DNA from: Cristatella mucedo
Lineage: Eukaryota; Bryozoa; Phylactolaemata; Cristatellidae
DNA: 64,000 nucleotides
Direction: 5' to 3'
Assembly: GCA_009760855.2 (NCBI GenBank)
Contig: WPIO01000226.1
Span: 62,001-126,000, forward strand
Shown: positions 1 through 12,216 of the stretch, piece after piece
Layout of the letters: each line of letters opens with the position of its first letter
How positions within the stretch are numbered: the first letter of the stretch is position 1
Notes under the pieces: generated by a model
What the model saw: the letters and a program-made list of their open reading frames with translations, nothing else
Database searches by the model: none
What the model was told of the DNA's origin: nothing
Made by a program: the position numbers and the translations under genes

Positions 1-75
1 CGTCTACCACTAAATATTCGACCGTCCTTGACAAAGCAAGGGTTGAGTTTTGAGGGTACTAGGTTACGTGTACCA
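1..75 (+). mobile_element. LINE-A 3' end fragment
   Basis: The stretch around ACTAAATATTCGACCG and GAGTTTTGAGGG matches the 3' untranslated end of the LINE family that recurs through this window (called LINE-A here; fuller copies at 62195-63080 and 25797-26548). Only the last bases before the tail are present and the tail is decayed. It marks the left border of the satellite array. Confidence 0.5.
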
Positions 76-234
76 TTACTATCGTTCGAGCTTGGTTGTG
101 CGACCGCCTAAGAGGCTGCCCGGACAGTTTGTACACGTTAAAAGCTGGCATAACCACCAACGAGAATTTACTGAGCGAATGGTTCGCACGACTGGCGCTT
201 CAACAGCCTCAACTATAAAAAAATAGTTAAGTTG

Positions 235-345
235 CTTAGCTCAACCACAGAACCTAACCTCTATTTAGGTGCTTGACGCGTAACTCAGGGCTCGAGCAGG
301 CGGCCTCAGCCAGACCTATGTCGGGGCGCTAACCAAAGAGGCTGT
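235..345 (-). mobile_element. SINE-1 fragment, tRNA-derived
   Basis: The segment contains TAGGTGCTTGACGCG, GGGCTCGAGC and GGCCTCAGCCAGACCT. These follow the same order as the reverse-strand SINE-1 copies at 24133-24281 and 59838-59967. The later part (CAGCCAGACCT, GGGGCGCTAACC) also recurs in every unit of the adjacent satellite, so the satellite monomer may have captured part of such a SINE. Confidence 0.4.
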
Positions 346-2962
346 AAAAGAAAAAGGCATCCGCACTGTAAAGCACGATGCCGTAAGATGGTTCAGCAAA
401 GAGATTTGTCCGATTTAATTAAATGGGCATGATAATGCCCACTTCAGGCTGCTTCGCTAGGAACCGTAGCTATTAACAGGCTTATGACGTTCTTGGAAAT
501 AACAGAAAGCTTGGATTTGGCAGGATGTTGTAGAGATACACAAACAAGGTCCTGACATCAAAGTCCTGCTGCTTTGCATGGAGCAGTACTACAGCGGCTT
601 AAGCATGCGCCACGATAATCAGGTACTTTTTGCCGAATCAATGTTTGAGCCTAGCTTCAAGACACAGGTCATCGGTCACGTTTACTTACTTATTAACAAA
701 TGCAGTAGCTATGGGTGACCTGGGCTGCCTCTCTCTTTTTCAGTTACCATTTGGTACTGAATAGCACGACTGGATTAAACCAGTTCGGTTTTTTTTTAGA
801 AACCGAATGTTTCGCATCGCGAGCTTGTCGAGCGGTTCAAAGAATACTAAAATCTGAGAAACCTTGCTCCCGTGCCCCCAATGCAAGACCACTTGCGTTT
901 CGAATGGCTTGTTAGCTATTCAGTATGTTCGTAAAGAAAAACCTCAATGCTAACGATAAAAAGAAAAAAGATTGTAGTTACAATGAAAATTACTATGAAG
1001 ACAATGTAAAAACTAACCAGAGCGACAATTTAAGAATCTCTAAAAATGACGAAATCAATTAGCTGAACTAAAAAGTAAAATTGCAGTCCGAAACCGTGTT
1101 TGTTGTACCGGAGTTGCGTTTACCACAGACCATGGGATCGTGCTTCACAGAAAAGAGTGTGAGGATTGGCATACGACCCCTGCCTCAGCAAGACCTCTGT
1201 CAGGGCGCTAACTGAAGAGGCTGAAAAAGAAAGAGGCTACCGCATTTGGAACCAGTATGCCTTAAGATGGTTTGGAAAAGTGATTTGTCCCATTATTTTC
1301 AATAGGCATGATAAAGCCCACATAAGATTGCTTCGCTAGGAACCGTAGCTATTGCCATGCTTAGGACGTTCTTGGAAATACCAGGAAGGTTTGGATTTGG
1401 AAGAATCTTGTACAGATACACAACCAAGATCCCGACATCAAAGTGCTGCTGCTTTGCATGGAGCAGTACTACAGCAGCTTTAGCATGTGCAACGCAAATC
1501 AAGTACTTTCTGCCGAATCAATGATTAAGCCTGGCTTCAAGGAACAAGTCATCGGTCACGTTTACATACATGGTCAACAGAGGAAGTAGCTGTGGGTGAA
1601 TTGGGCTGCGTCTCTCTTTTGCAGTTATCATGTTGTACTGAATAGCACCAGCAAATAAAAACACATCGATTTTTTTGTTAGAAACCGAATGTTTCGCATC
1701 GCGAGCTTCTTGGGCGGTTCAAAGATTACAGAAATCTGCAAACTAACCAGAGCGACATATTCAGCAATACTGAAAAAGACGAAATCAACGTGGTGAACTA
1801 GATAAGTAAAATTGCAGTCCGAAACGGTGTTTTTCGTAACGGAGATGCGTTCACCACAGACCATGAGATCGTGCTTCAAAGAAAACAGTGTGAGGATTGG
1901 CATACGACCCCTGCCCCAGCAAGACCTCTGTCAGGGCGCTAACCGAAGAGGTTGTTAAAGAAAGAGGCTACCACATTGTGAACCAAGATGCCTTAAGATG
2001 GTTCAGAAAAGTGATTTGTCTTGTCATTTTTAATAGGCATGATAATGCCCACATAAGATTGCTTCGCTAGGAACCGTAGCAATTGCCATGCTCATGACGT
2101 TTTAAAAAATACCAGGTAGCTTAGATTCGGCGGTATCTTGTAGAGATACACAAACAAGATCCCGACTTCAAAGTGCTGCCGCTTTGCACGGAGCAGTACT
2201 ACAGCGGCTTAAGCGTGGGCAACGCCAATCAAGTACTTTTAGCCGAATCAATATTTAAGCCTGGCTTAAAGGAACAAGTCATCGGTCACATTAACATACT
2301 TGATCGAGAAAGGCAGTAGCTGTGGGTGATATGCGCTGCGTCTCTCTTTTGCATTTACTATGTTGTACTGAATAGCACCAGCGAATAAAAACAGATCGGG
2401 TTTCTTTTAGAAACCGAATGGTTCGCATCGCGAGCTTCTCGGGTGGTTCAAAGATTACTGAAATGTAAGAAACCTTGCTCCCGTGCCCCCAATGCAAGAC
2501 CACTTGCGTTTCGAATGGCTTGTTAGCTATTCAGTATGTTCGTAAAGAAAAACCTCATTGCTAACGATAAAAAGAAAAAAGATTGTAGTTACAATGAAAA
2601 AAACTATGAAGACAATGTAAAAACTAACCAGAGCGACAATTTAAGAATCACTAAAAATGACGAAATCAATTAGCTGAACTAAAAAGTAAAATTGCAGTCC
2701 GAAACCGTGTTTGTTGTACCGGAGTTGCGTTTACCACAGACCATGGGATCGTGCTTCACAGAAAAGAGTGTGAGGATTGGCATACGACCCCTGCCTCAGC
2801 AAGACCACTGTCGGGGTGCTAACTGGAGAGGCTGAAAAAGAAAGAGGCTACCGCATTTGGAACCAGTATGCCTTAAGATGGCTTGGAAAAGTGATTTGTC
2901 CCATTATTTTCAATAGGCATGATAAAGCCCAAATTTGATTGCTTCGCTACGAACCGTAGCTA

Positions 2963-3199
2963 TTGCCATGCTTAAGACGTTCTTGGAAATACCAGGAAGG
3001 TTGGATTTGGCAGGATCTTGTACAGATACACAAACAAGATCCCGACATCAAAGTGCTGCTGCTTTGCATGGAGCAGTACTACAGCGGCTTTAGCATGTGC
3101 GACGCAAATATAGTACTTTCTGCCGATTCATTGTTTAAGCCTGGCTTAAAGGAGCAAGTCATCGGTCACATTGACATAGTTGATCAAGAAAGGCAGTAG
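2963..3199 (+). CDS. Repeat-encoded ~60-codon ORF (representative copy)
   Basis: In this copy the reading frame runs from an ATG through WIWQDLVQIHKQDP, then MEQYYSGFSM, then LKEQVIGHIDIV to a TAG. The same frame is open in most array units (about 520-690, 1400-1590, 2130-2320, 3873-4088, 4810-5000, 5690-5880, 6580-6760) and in the stray copy at 36425-36609. The inverted copy near 7690-7890 and the one near 8800-8980 each carry one stop. An AG just before the conserved WIWQD segment could be a splice acceptor, so it may derive from a terminal exon rather than a complete gene. I do not recognise the protein family. Shared frame across diverged copies hints at past coding constraint, but expression is not shown. 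Confidence 0.4.
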   Translation: MPCLRRSWKYQEGWIWQDLVQIHKQDPDIKVLLLCMEQYYSGFSMCDANIVLSADSLFKPGLKEQVIGHIDIVDQERQ

Positions 3200-6100
3200 C
3201 TGTGGGTGATATGCGCTGCGTCTCTCTTTTGCAGTTACTATGTTGTACTGAATAGCACCAGCGAATAAAAACAGATCGGGTTTCTTTTAGGAACCGAATG
3301 TTCCGCATCGCGAGCTTCTCGGGCGGTTCAAAGATTACTGAAATCTAAGAAACCTTGCTCCCGTGCCCCCAATGCAAGACCACTTGCGTTTCGAATGGCT
3401 TGTTAGCTATTCAGTATGTTCGTAAAGAAAAACCTCATTGCTAACGATAAAAAGAAAAAAGATTGTAGTTACAATGAAAATTACTATGAAGACAATGTAA
3501 AAACTAACCAGAGCGACAATTTAAGAATCACTAAAAATACCAATATGGACGAAATCAACGTGGTGAACTAGACAAGTAAAATTGCAGTTCGAAACCGCGT
3601 TTTTCGTACCGGAGTTGTGTTTACCACAGACCATGAGATCGTGCTTCACCGAAAAGAGTGTGAGGATTGGCAAAGGACCCGTGCCTCAGCAAAACCTCTT
3701 TCGAGGCGCAAACCTAAGAGGCTGTAAGAGTATGAGGCTACTGTATTGTAAACCAGGTGCCTTAAGATGGTTTAAAAAAGTTGTTCGACCCGTTTTTTTC
3801 AATAGGCATGATAATGCTTACCTAAGATTGCATCGCTAGGAACCGTAGCTATTGCCATGCTTATGACGTTTTTTGATATACAAGGAAACTTGGATTCGGC
3901 GGGATCTTGTAGAGATACACGAACAAGATCTCGACTTCAAAGTGCTGCCGCTTTGTATGGAGCAGTACTACAGCGGCTTATGCGTGTGCAACGCGAATCA
4001 CGTACTTTTAGCCGAATCAATATTCAAGCCTGGCTTCAACGAACAAGTCATCGGTCACGTTTACATACTTGGTCGACATAGGCAGTAGCTATGGGTGACT
4101 TGGCCTGCATCTCTCTTTTGCAGTTACCATGTTGTACTGAATAGCGCCAGTGAATCAAACCAGATCTGGTTTTTTGTGAAACCGGATGGTTCGCATCGCG
4201 AGCTTCTCGGGCGGTTCAAAGTTTACTGAAATCTAAGAAACCTTGCTCTGGTACCCCCAATGCGAGACCACTTGCGTCTCTAATGGCTTGTATTCAGCAT
4301 GTTCATAATAAGAAACGTCATTGGTAACGATAAAAAAATGATTGCAGTTACAACGAAAATTACTATATAAACGCTGTGAAAACTAAACAGAGCGACCATT
4401 TGAGAAATACTGAAAAAGACGAAATCAACGTGGTGAACTAGATAAGTAAAATTGCCGTCCGAAACCGTGTTTTTCGTACAGGAGTGGCGTTTACCACTGA
4501 CCAAGAGATCGTGCTTCACGAAAAAGAATGTTGTACTGAATAGCACCAGTGAATAAAAACAGATTGGGTTTCTTTTAGGAACCGAATGTTCTGCCTCAGC
4601 AAGACCTCTGTCAGGGCGCTAACCGAAGAGGTTGTTAAAGAAAGAGGCTACCACATTGTGAACCAAGATGCCTTAAGATGGTTCAGAAAAGTGATTTGTC
4701 TTGTCATTTTTAATAGGCATGATAATGCCCACATAAGATTGCTTCGCTAGGAACCGTAGCAATTGCCATGCTCATGACGTTTTAAAAAATACCAGGTAGC
4801 TTAGATTCGGCGGTATCTTGTAGAGATACACAAACAAGATCCCGACTTCAAAGTGCTGCCGCTTTGCACGGAGCAGTACTACAGCGGCTTAAGCGTGGGC
4901 AACGCCAATCAAGTACTTTTAGCCGAATCAATATTTAAGCCTGGCTTAAAGGAACAAGTCATCGGTCACATTAACATACTTGATCGAGAAAGGCAGTAGC
5001 TGTGGGTGATATGCGCTGCGTCTCTCTTTTGCATTTATCATGTTGTACTGAATAGCACCAGTGAATCAAAGAGATTGGGTTTTTTTAGAAACCGAATGGT
5101 TCGCATCGCGAGATTCTCGGGTGGTTCAAAGATTACTGAAATGTAAGAAACCTTGCTCCCGTGCCCCCAATGCAAGACCACTTGCGTTTCGAATGGCTTG
5201 TTAGCTATTCAGTATGTTCGTAAAGAAAAACCTCATTGCTAACGATAAAAAGAAAAAAGATTGTAGTTACAATGAAAATTACTATGAAGACAATGTAAAA
5301 ACTAACCAGAGCGACAATTTAAGAATCACTAAAAATGACGAAATCAATTAGCTGAACTAAAAAGTAAAATTGCAGTCCGAAACCGTGTTTGTTGTACCGG
5401 AGTTGCGTTTACCACAGACCATGGGATCGTGCTTCACAGAAAAGAGTGTGAGGATTGGCATACGACCCCTGCCTCAGCAAGACCACTGTCGGGGTGCTAA
5501 CTGGAGAGGCTGAAAAAGAAAGAGGCTACCGCATTTGGAACCAGTATGCCTTAAGATGGCTTGGAAAAGTGATTTGTCCCATTATTTTCAATAGGCATGA
5601 TAAAGCCCACATAAGATTGCTTCGCTACGAACCGTAGCTATTGCCATGCTTAGGACGTTCTTGGAAATACCAGGAAGGTTTGGATTTGGAAGAATCTTGT
5701 ACAGATACACAACCAAGATCCCGACATCAAAGTGCTGCTGCTTTGCATGGAGCAGTACTACAGCAGCTTTAGCATGTGCAACGCAAATCAAGTACTTTCT
5801 GCCGAATCAATGATTAAGCCTGGCTTCAAGGAACAAGTCATCGGTCACGTTTACATACATGGTCCACAGAGGAAGTAGCTGTGGGTGAATTGGGCTGCGT
5901 CTCTCTTTTGCAGTTATCATGTTGTACTGAATAGCACCAGTGAATAAAAACAGATTGGGTTTCTTTTAGGAACCGAATGTTCCGCATCGCGAGCTTCTCG
6001 GGCGGTTCAAAGATTACTGAAATCTAAGAAGCCTCGCCCTCGTGCCCCCAATGCTAGACCGCATGCGTCTCTAATGGCTTGTTAGCTATTCAGTATGTTC

Positions 6101-7128
6101 GCAATGAGAAACTTCGTTGGTAACGATAAAAAAGAGAAATGATTGCAGTTACAATGAAACTTACTATATAAACGCTGTGAAAACTAAACAGAGCGACCAT
6201 TTGAGAAATACTGAAAAAGACGAAATCAACGTGGTGAAATAGATAAGTAAAATTGCAGTCCGAAACGGTGTTTTTCGTAACGGAGATGCGTTTACCACAG
6301 ACCATGAGATCGTGCTTCAAAGAAAACAGTGTGAGGATTGGCATACGACCCCTGCCTCAGCAAGACCTCTGTCAGGGCGCTAACCGAAGAGGTTGTTAAA
6401 GAAAGAGGCTACCGCATTGTGAACCAGGATGCCTTAACATGGTTTAGAAAAGTGATTTGTCCCGTTATTTTCAACGGGCATGATAATGCCCACATAAGAT
6501 TGCTTCGCTAGGAACCGTAGCTATTGCCATGCCTATGACGTTTTTAGAAATACCAGGAAGCTTAGATTCGGCGGGATCTTGTAGAGATACACAAACAAGA
6601 TCCCGACTTCAAAGTGCTGCCGCTTTGCACGGAGCAGTACTACAGCGGCTTAAGCGTGGGCAACGCCAATCAAGTACTTTTAGCCGAATCAATCTTTAAG
6701 CCTGGCTTCAAGGAACAAGTCATCGGTCACATTAACATACATGGTCAACAGAGGAAGTAGCTGTGGGTGAATTGGGCTGCGTCTCTCTTTTGCATTTACC
6801 ATGTTGTACAGAATAGCACCAGTGAATCAAACGAGATTGGGTTTTTTTTAGAAACCGAATGGTTCGCATCGCGAGCTTTTTGGGCGGTTCAAAGATTACT
6901 GAAATGTAAGAAACCTTGCTCTCGTGCCCCCAATGCGAGACCGCTTGCGTCTCTAATGGCTTGTTAGCTATTCAGTATGTTCATATGCAGAAATGTTATT
7001 GCTAACGATAAAAAAGAGAAACGATTGCAGTTACAATGAAAATTACTATATAAATGCTGTGAAAACTAAACAGAGCGATAATTTCAGAAATACTCAAAAA
7101 GACGAAATCGTCGTGGTGAACTGGACAA

Positions 7129-8062
7129 AGTTAAGGCATCGTGCTTCCCAATGTGGATGCTTCTTCCTTTTACAGCCTCTTCGGTTAGCGCCCCGTCAAA
7201 GGTCAGGCTTAGGCCGGAGGTTCGAGGCAATCCTCGCCCTCTTGTCCGTGAAGCACGATCTAAAAGTCTGTGGTAAACGTAACTCAGGTGCAATAAACAC
7301 GGTTTCAGACTGCAATTATGCTTGTCTAGTTCACCACATCGATTTCGTCTTTGTTAGTATTTCTAAAATAGTCACTCTGTTCAGTTTTCACAGCTTTTAT
7401 ATGGTAATTGTCATTGTGACTGCAATCGTTTCTCATTTTCATCGTTACAATTACGTTTCTCATCACGAACGTACTGAATAGCTAACAAGCTATTCGAAAC
7501 GCAAGCGGTCTCGCATTGGGGGACGAGGGCGAGGTTTCTTAGATTTCTGTAATCTTTGAACCGCCGGAGAAGCTCGCGATGCGAACCATTCCGTTTTAAA
7601 AAATCCGATCTGGTTTGATTCCATGGCGCTCTTCAGTACGACAAGGTAACTGCAAAAGAGAAATGCAGCCCAAGTCACCCACAGCTACTGCCATTGTCGA
7701 CCAAGTATGTAAACGTGACCGATGACTTGTTCCTTGAAGCCAGGCTTAAATATTGATTCGGCTAAAAGTACTTGATAGGCGTCGCACACGCTAAAGCCGC
7801 TGTAGTATTGCTCCATACAAAGCAGCAGCAATTAGATGTCGGGATCTTGTTTGTATATCTCTACAAGATCCAGCCGAATCCAAGCTTCTGGTACTAATAT
7901 ATACGTCATAAGCTTGCCAATAGCTACGGTTCCTAGCTAAGCAATCTTATGTGGGCATTATCATGCCTATTGAAAGTAACGGGCCAAATGACTTTTCTAA
8001 ACCATCTTAAGGCATCCTGGTTCACAATACGGTAGCCTCTTTCTTTTACAGCCTCTTCGGTT
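7129..8062 (-). repeat. Inverted unit within the satellite array
   Basis: At about 7129 the array flips. TTAAGGCATCGTGCTTC and CTTTTACAGCCTCTTCGGTTAGC are the reverse complement of the blocks around GCTAACCGAAGAGGCTG and GATGCCTTAAGATGG. Reverse-strand order continues through GAATAGCTAACAAG, the ORF (7690-7890) and CCTATTGAAAGTAACGGG to about 8062. Forward order then resumes with CTTGGTAAACAAAGGCAGTAGC. Both borders fall in the same part of the unit. Confidence 0.8.
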
Positions 8063-9276
8063 ACTGACTTGGTAAACAAAGGCAGTAGCATTGAATGACT
8101 TGGGCTGCTTCTCTCTGCTACCTCTTTGCAGTTACCAAGTTGTACGGAATAGCACCAGTGAATTAAACCAGATCGGGTTTTTATTTAGAAACCGAATGTT
8201 TCGCATCGAGAGCTCCTCGGGCGGTTCAAAGATTACTGAAATCTAAGAAACCTAGCCCTCGTTCCATCAATGCGAGACCGATTGCGTCTCTAATGGCTTG
8301 CTAGCTATTCAGTATGTTCGTAATGCGAAACGTTATTGCTAACAATAAAAAAGAGAAACGATTGCAGTTACAACGAAAATTACTATATAGAAGCTGAGAA
8401 AACTAAACAGAGCGACAATTTCTGAAATACTAAAAAAGAGGAAATAGATGTGGTGAACTAGACAAGTATAATTGCAGTCTGAAACCGTGTTTATTGTACC
8501 TGAGTTGCGTTTACCACAGACTATTAGATCGTGCTTCAAGGAAAAGAGGGTAAGGACTGGTTCGAACCCCCGGCCTCAGCCAGACCTCTCTCGGGGAGCT
8601 AACCGAAGAGGCTGTAAAAGAAAAAGGCATCGGCATTGTGAAACACGATGCCTTAAGATGGTTTAGCAAAGTTATTTGTCTTATTTTCTTCAGTAGGCAT
8701 GATAATGCCTACTTAAGATAGCTTTGCTAGGATCCGTAGCTATTGCCATGCTTATGACGTTCTTGGAAATAACAGAAAGCTTGGATTTGGCAGGATCTTG
8801 TCGACATACACAAACAAGATCCCGACATCAAAGTGCTGCTGCTTTGCATGGAGCAGTAATACAGTGGCTTAAGCATGTGCCACGCCAATCAAGTACTTTT
8901 TGCCGGATCAATGTTTAAGCCCGGCTTCAAGGAACAAGTCATCGGTCACGTTTACCGACTTGGTCAAAAAAGGCAGTAGCTGTGGGTGAATTGGGCTGCG
9001 TCTCTCTTTCGCAGCTACCAGTCGTACTGAATGGCACCAATGGACCAAACATGATCTGTAATTTTTTCAGCGAACGAAGGGTTTGCATCACGAGCGTGTC
9101 AACGGATTTAAAGACTGCAGAAACCTTAGAAAACTTGCCCCGGTGCACCCAATGCGAGACCACTTGCCCCTGTAATCGCCGCTAGCTATTAAGTCGTTCC
9201 GTCATAAGAAACGTCATTGCCAACAGTAGAAAGGAGCAAAGATTGCAGTTACAACCTCAAATTTTACACTGAGCAC

Positions 9277-9610
9277 ATGAGCAAAGGGAGACGATGAACA
9301 CCACCATCATCACCAATACTACTGACTATTGGACCGGGCACGAGAGCAACAGGAGACGACGAACACCATCGTCTTCACTAATACACCTGACTATTAGACC
9401 GAGCACTAGAGCAAAGGGAGACAGTGAACACCACTATCTTCACCAATACCACTTTCTATTAGACTGAGCACGTGAGGAAAGGGAGACGACGAAGACCATC
9501 ATCATTCCCAACATCACTGACTATTAGACCGAGCATCAGCGTTAAGAGAGGCGAGAAAAACCACCTTCGTCACAAAAACGAGTGACTATTCGACCGAGCA
9601 CGAGAGTAAA
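9277..9610 (+). repeat. ~67-bp minisatellite, about 5 copies
   Basis: The core GACTATTAGACCGAGCAC followed by GAGCAAAGGGAGACGA and AACACCA(C/T)CATC recurs about every 67 bp, at roughly 9270, 9330, 9395, 9462, 9528 and 9590. The copies are degenerate. It lies directly after the last satellite unit, with no overlap to any gene. Confidence 0.75.
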
Positions 9611-9639
9611 GAGATCAGTTTTCAGAGGATGCTATATCT

Positions 9640-12216
9640 CGTGCTCCCGTTGGTATGCTATGAGCTGATTAGGTCAACCTCCTGAGAGATAAGCTCGCGT
9701 TGCACTTAGCTGAGTTAACACACCGTCTGCCGCACCGGAGCACTGCAGGTCACCTGAAACGAGCTAGGGGCGGCTTGAGGAGGGGGCGGGGTGGGCCGTC
9801 GCGAGGCCGCCAGCTGAGGCGGCTCGACAAGAGCTGCAACCGAAGTTCTAGCTCTGTCACGGCGAAGGAAGGAGATGATTACATTCACTCTAGGTTTCCT
9901 GCTCGAAGCTGTGCAGTCTGCGGTTCAGAATGTGAATTACAATTCTAACTAAAGGCCGCGGGAGGGGGACAGGGGAGGTGAGAACCGAGTACAAATTCAG
10001 AAGCAGTGACCTGAACAATAGCAGCTGCCGCCACATCCCGGCAAGAAACGAGTCGATCTGTCCGGAGGCAAGACAAGATGGAGGCCGAGAAGACGCAAAG
10101 TGGGCTAAGCAGCAAAAGAGGCAGCTGCGTGCCTATGCTGTGCAGTCGGCGCTTACGCTGACGTTCGGGCGAGCAGTACGCCACCGACAAAGACAAGATG
10201 ACGAGTGCCGTCGATAACAAATGCATCTCGTGTGCCTCGGATTTAGACCTCACGATGGCCCTAGTTACAGGATGAAAAGTGAAAAATTCCTTTCCGCACT
10301 TGGCCTTGGAATAAGAACGTCAATGTTCATGAAATAAATGATTGATCGTATTAGAGAGGTCAAATAAATCTACCTTTCACTCACGAGGGAAGTCATATCG
10401 GAGTGGCAGACTAACAGATCGAATAGTAAGGTAAGGAGCAATACCAACGGTGTCGTGGTATTGGGAACCGTCTCGCTTCGAGATCGGTAGTAAGCTCAGC
10501 TCAGCTCAGCTCAATTGAGAAAGCAGATAATTCAAACTATTCGTGTCTTCTGTGGGATAAGCTAAAGTTGGAGCTCCAGACTAATACAATCCGATCTTGC
10601 ATCGAAAGGATATTCGCTATGTCATACGAGGCCGGTGTCTTGTTTCTTTTTGGTACAAGTTGAGGCTGTACGTTCCCACGTATGCATGCAGGAATCCGAG
10701 ATAGCCGGCTATAAAGGTCCGTCTCGGAAATGACGTCGACCCTAATAGTCACGGCCATAAGTGGCGATTGAATGGCGGGAATGTGCCGCAGGCGTGCGTT
10801 CATCCTTGAGACCGCAACGAGTTCAGCTCAGGTCGCCTAAGCAGGGCGGGAATAGACGGACGATAAGGGCGATGATGACGTTGGACGATGATGATGGCCG
10901 CCGATGAATACGCTCGAGGGACTTCGGTTGTACAGGTACAGCGTTTACAAGTTCCAGGCTCCTCCAGTCCCTGCTCATGGCGCTCAAGCATGATTTAAAA
11001 GTTTCGTCAAGACCACGGGGGTGGGGCGGCTTGGGGCTGGGTGGTGCTAGGGTAGGGGATGTTCAGCTACGCTCGGCTGCTCACGTAGTCATGGTGCTAC
11101 GATCAAGCCATCACTGTTCCTCGAACGCGCCATTCGTTGCAGACCCTCGGTTCCCTCCCTGCTGTCATGCAACAATACGACAACGCTAAGCAACGCACTC
11201 CCTCTTTGACTAGCCTTGCACAAAGGTAAGAGCTAATGTCGCTGCAAAAAATGAAAGCATTGCAGCGACCTGCCTTGCTTGCAGTTCTGATACTGCTCCA
11301 TCTCGTGAAGCAGCTACTACAGATTTAGTTCGCATGATCTTTTCACGTTAGCGCACGGTAGCTGTGCAGTCATGTGCCATAATAATTCGCCACCCGATTC
11401 GTAACAATCAAATTTGATATTGCTACTGCAAATTTGGGGGCTTCCTGAGGGTTCGGAGATGAGCAAACTGAGAGCAGCTCATTATAGTGAAGACTTTAAA
11501 AATCCACTTATATGTCAGCTTTATTAGTTAGAGCTTAGGGAAAAAGCATTAAACAGTTAGCTGAGCAGGTGCTCCAAAATCGCATTGCTAACCATCGAGA
11601 CCTCTACGTGTGGGGCCTTTGACCTTGACCGGACGGACTGACGAACAGCTTACTGGCATGACTCGTTGACATGTGACTGGGCCCCATATTGGTGTAGTCC
11701 AATAGACAACATGGGCAAAGACAAGCATGGGCAAGGCCAAGCAAGGGTGAGGCCCTCAGCCTTTGCTGTAATGTAATGCAATGTAATTGGTAGGCCCGGT
11801 CATCTGGTCCAGCATAGCCCTACCCAGCCCTATTTTTTTTAAAGTATTACCCATCTCACCTTTTCTGGCCAAGTTTTAAGCCAAGAAACATATAAACCAT
11901 GTAGAAAACGAGGTTGCACTATATTTCAATCCATGGCTTCAGTAGAAAGCCCGTTCCATACTGTATAGAGAGTGTACAACACCTTAATTGGCAGTCTATC
12001 AAAAAACACGGTATCGCGGCCGGTTGCCATTGAATCTTCTCAGAAGCAGTTCCTAATATTTTTTTAACGACCAATATTGGTTTTATATTTATACTATTAA
12101 GTAACCAAAAAATTTTGAGATAGGGAAAAGTGGTACAGTTAAGAACTTTCTTTTTAATGCCTACATAAACGAAGGGCGATCTTGACAATTACGACTACTT
12201 CTTGGATGTCAATTAA
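9640..12216. other. No recognisable gene
   Basis: The stretch is of mixed composition with a G-rich patch near 9760-9830. Short open frames on both strands (for example 9945-10253 minus and 10537-10803 minus) overlap each other, show no domain I recognise and lack convincing splice context. A short run of AGCTC pentamers lies at 10495-10514. Near 11760-11790 a TAATGTAATG-type stretch recalls the tail of LINE-B. Confidence 0.5.
10495..10514 (+). repeat. (AGCTC)n pentamer run
   Basis: Four consecutive AGCTC units precede AATTGAG. It is a short simple repeat whose core AGCT is self-complementary. Confidence 0.8.

Larger units (their letters stand above)
290..9255. repeat. ~880-bp tandem satellite array, about 10 units
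   Basis: The landmark GCTTCGCTAGGAACCGTAGC (or a near match) recurs near 453, 1331, 2062, 2942, 3832, 4742, 5622, 6502 and 8728, and inverted near 7950. Most spacings are 880-910 bp; one is ~730 bp because of an internal deletion. Conserved blocks in each unit are GAGCAGTACTACAGCGGCTT, AAGCCTGGCTTCAAGGAACA, GTTGTACTGAATAGCACCAG, CGCATCGCGAGCTTCTCGGG and ATTGCAGTCCGAAACCGTGT. Each unit also has the inverted pair GGATCTTGT / ACAAGATCC separated by ~12 bases. Units differ by substitutions and small indels, and some neighbouring segments are nearly identical, which suggests continuing homogenisation. Its origin is not recognised. Confidence 0.9.

Noticed and set aside
290-9255. Satellite units as hammerhead-ribozyme retrozymes
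   Set aside because: I looked for CTGATGA with a following GAAA and a stem arrangement. The nearest word (CTGAAAAAGACGAAA) lacks the conserved core.
290-9255. Regular array as CRISPR
   Set aside because: Units are ~880 bp and diverged without short identical repeats and unique spacers. The window is animal nuclear DNA.
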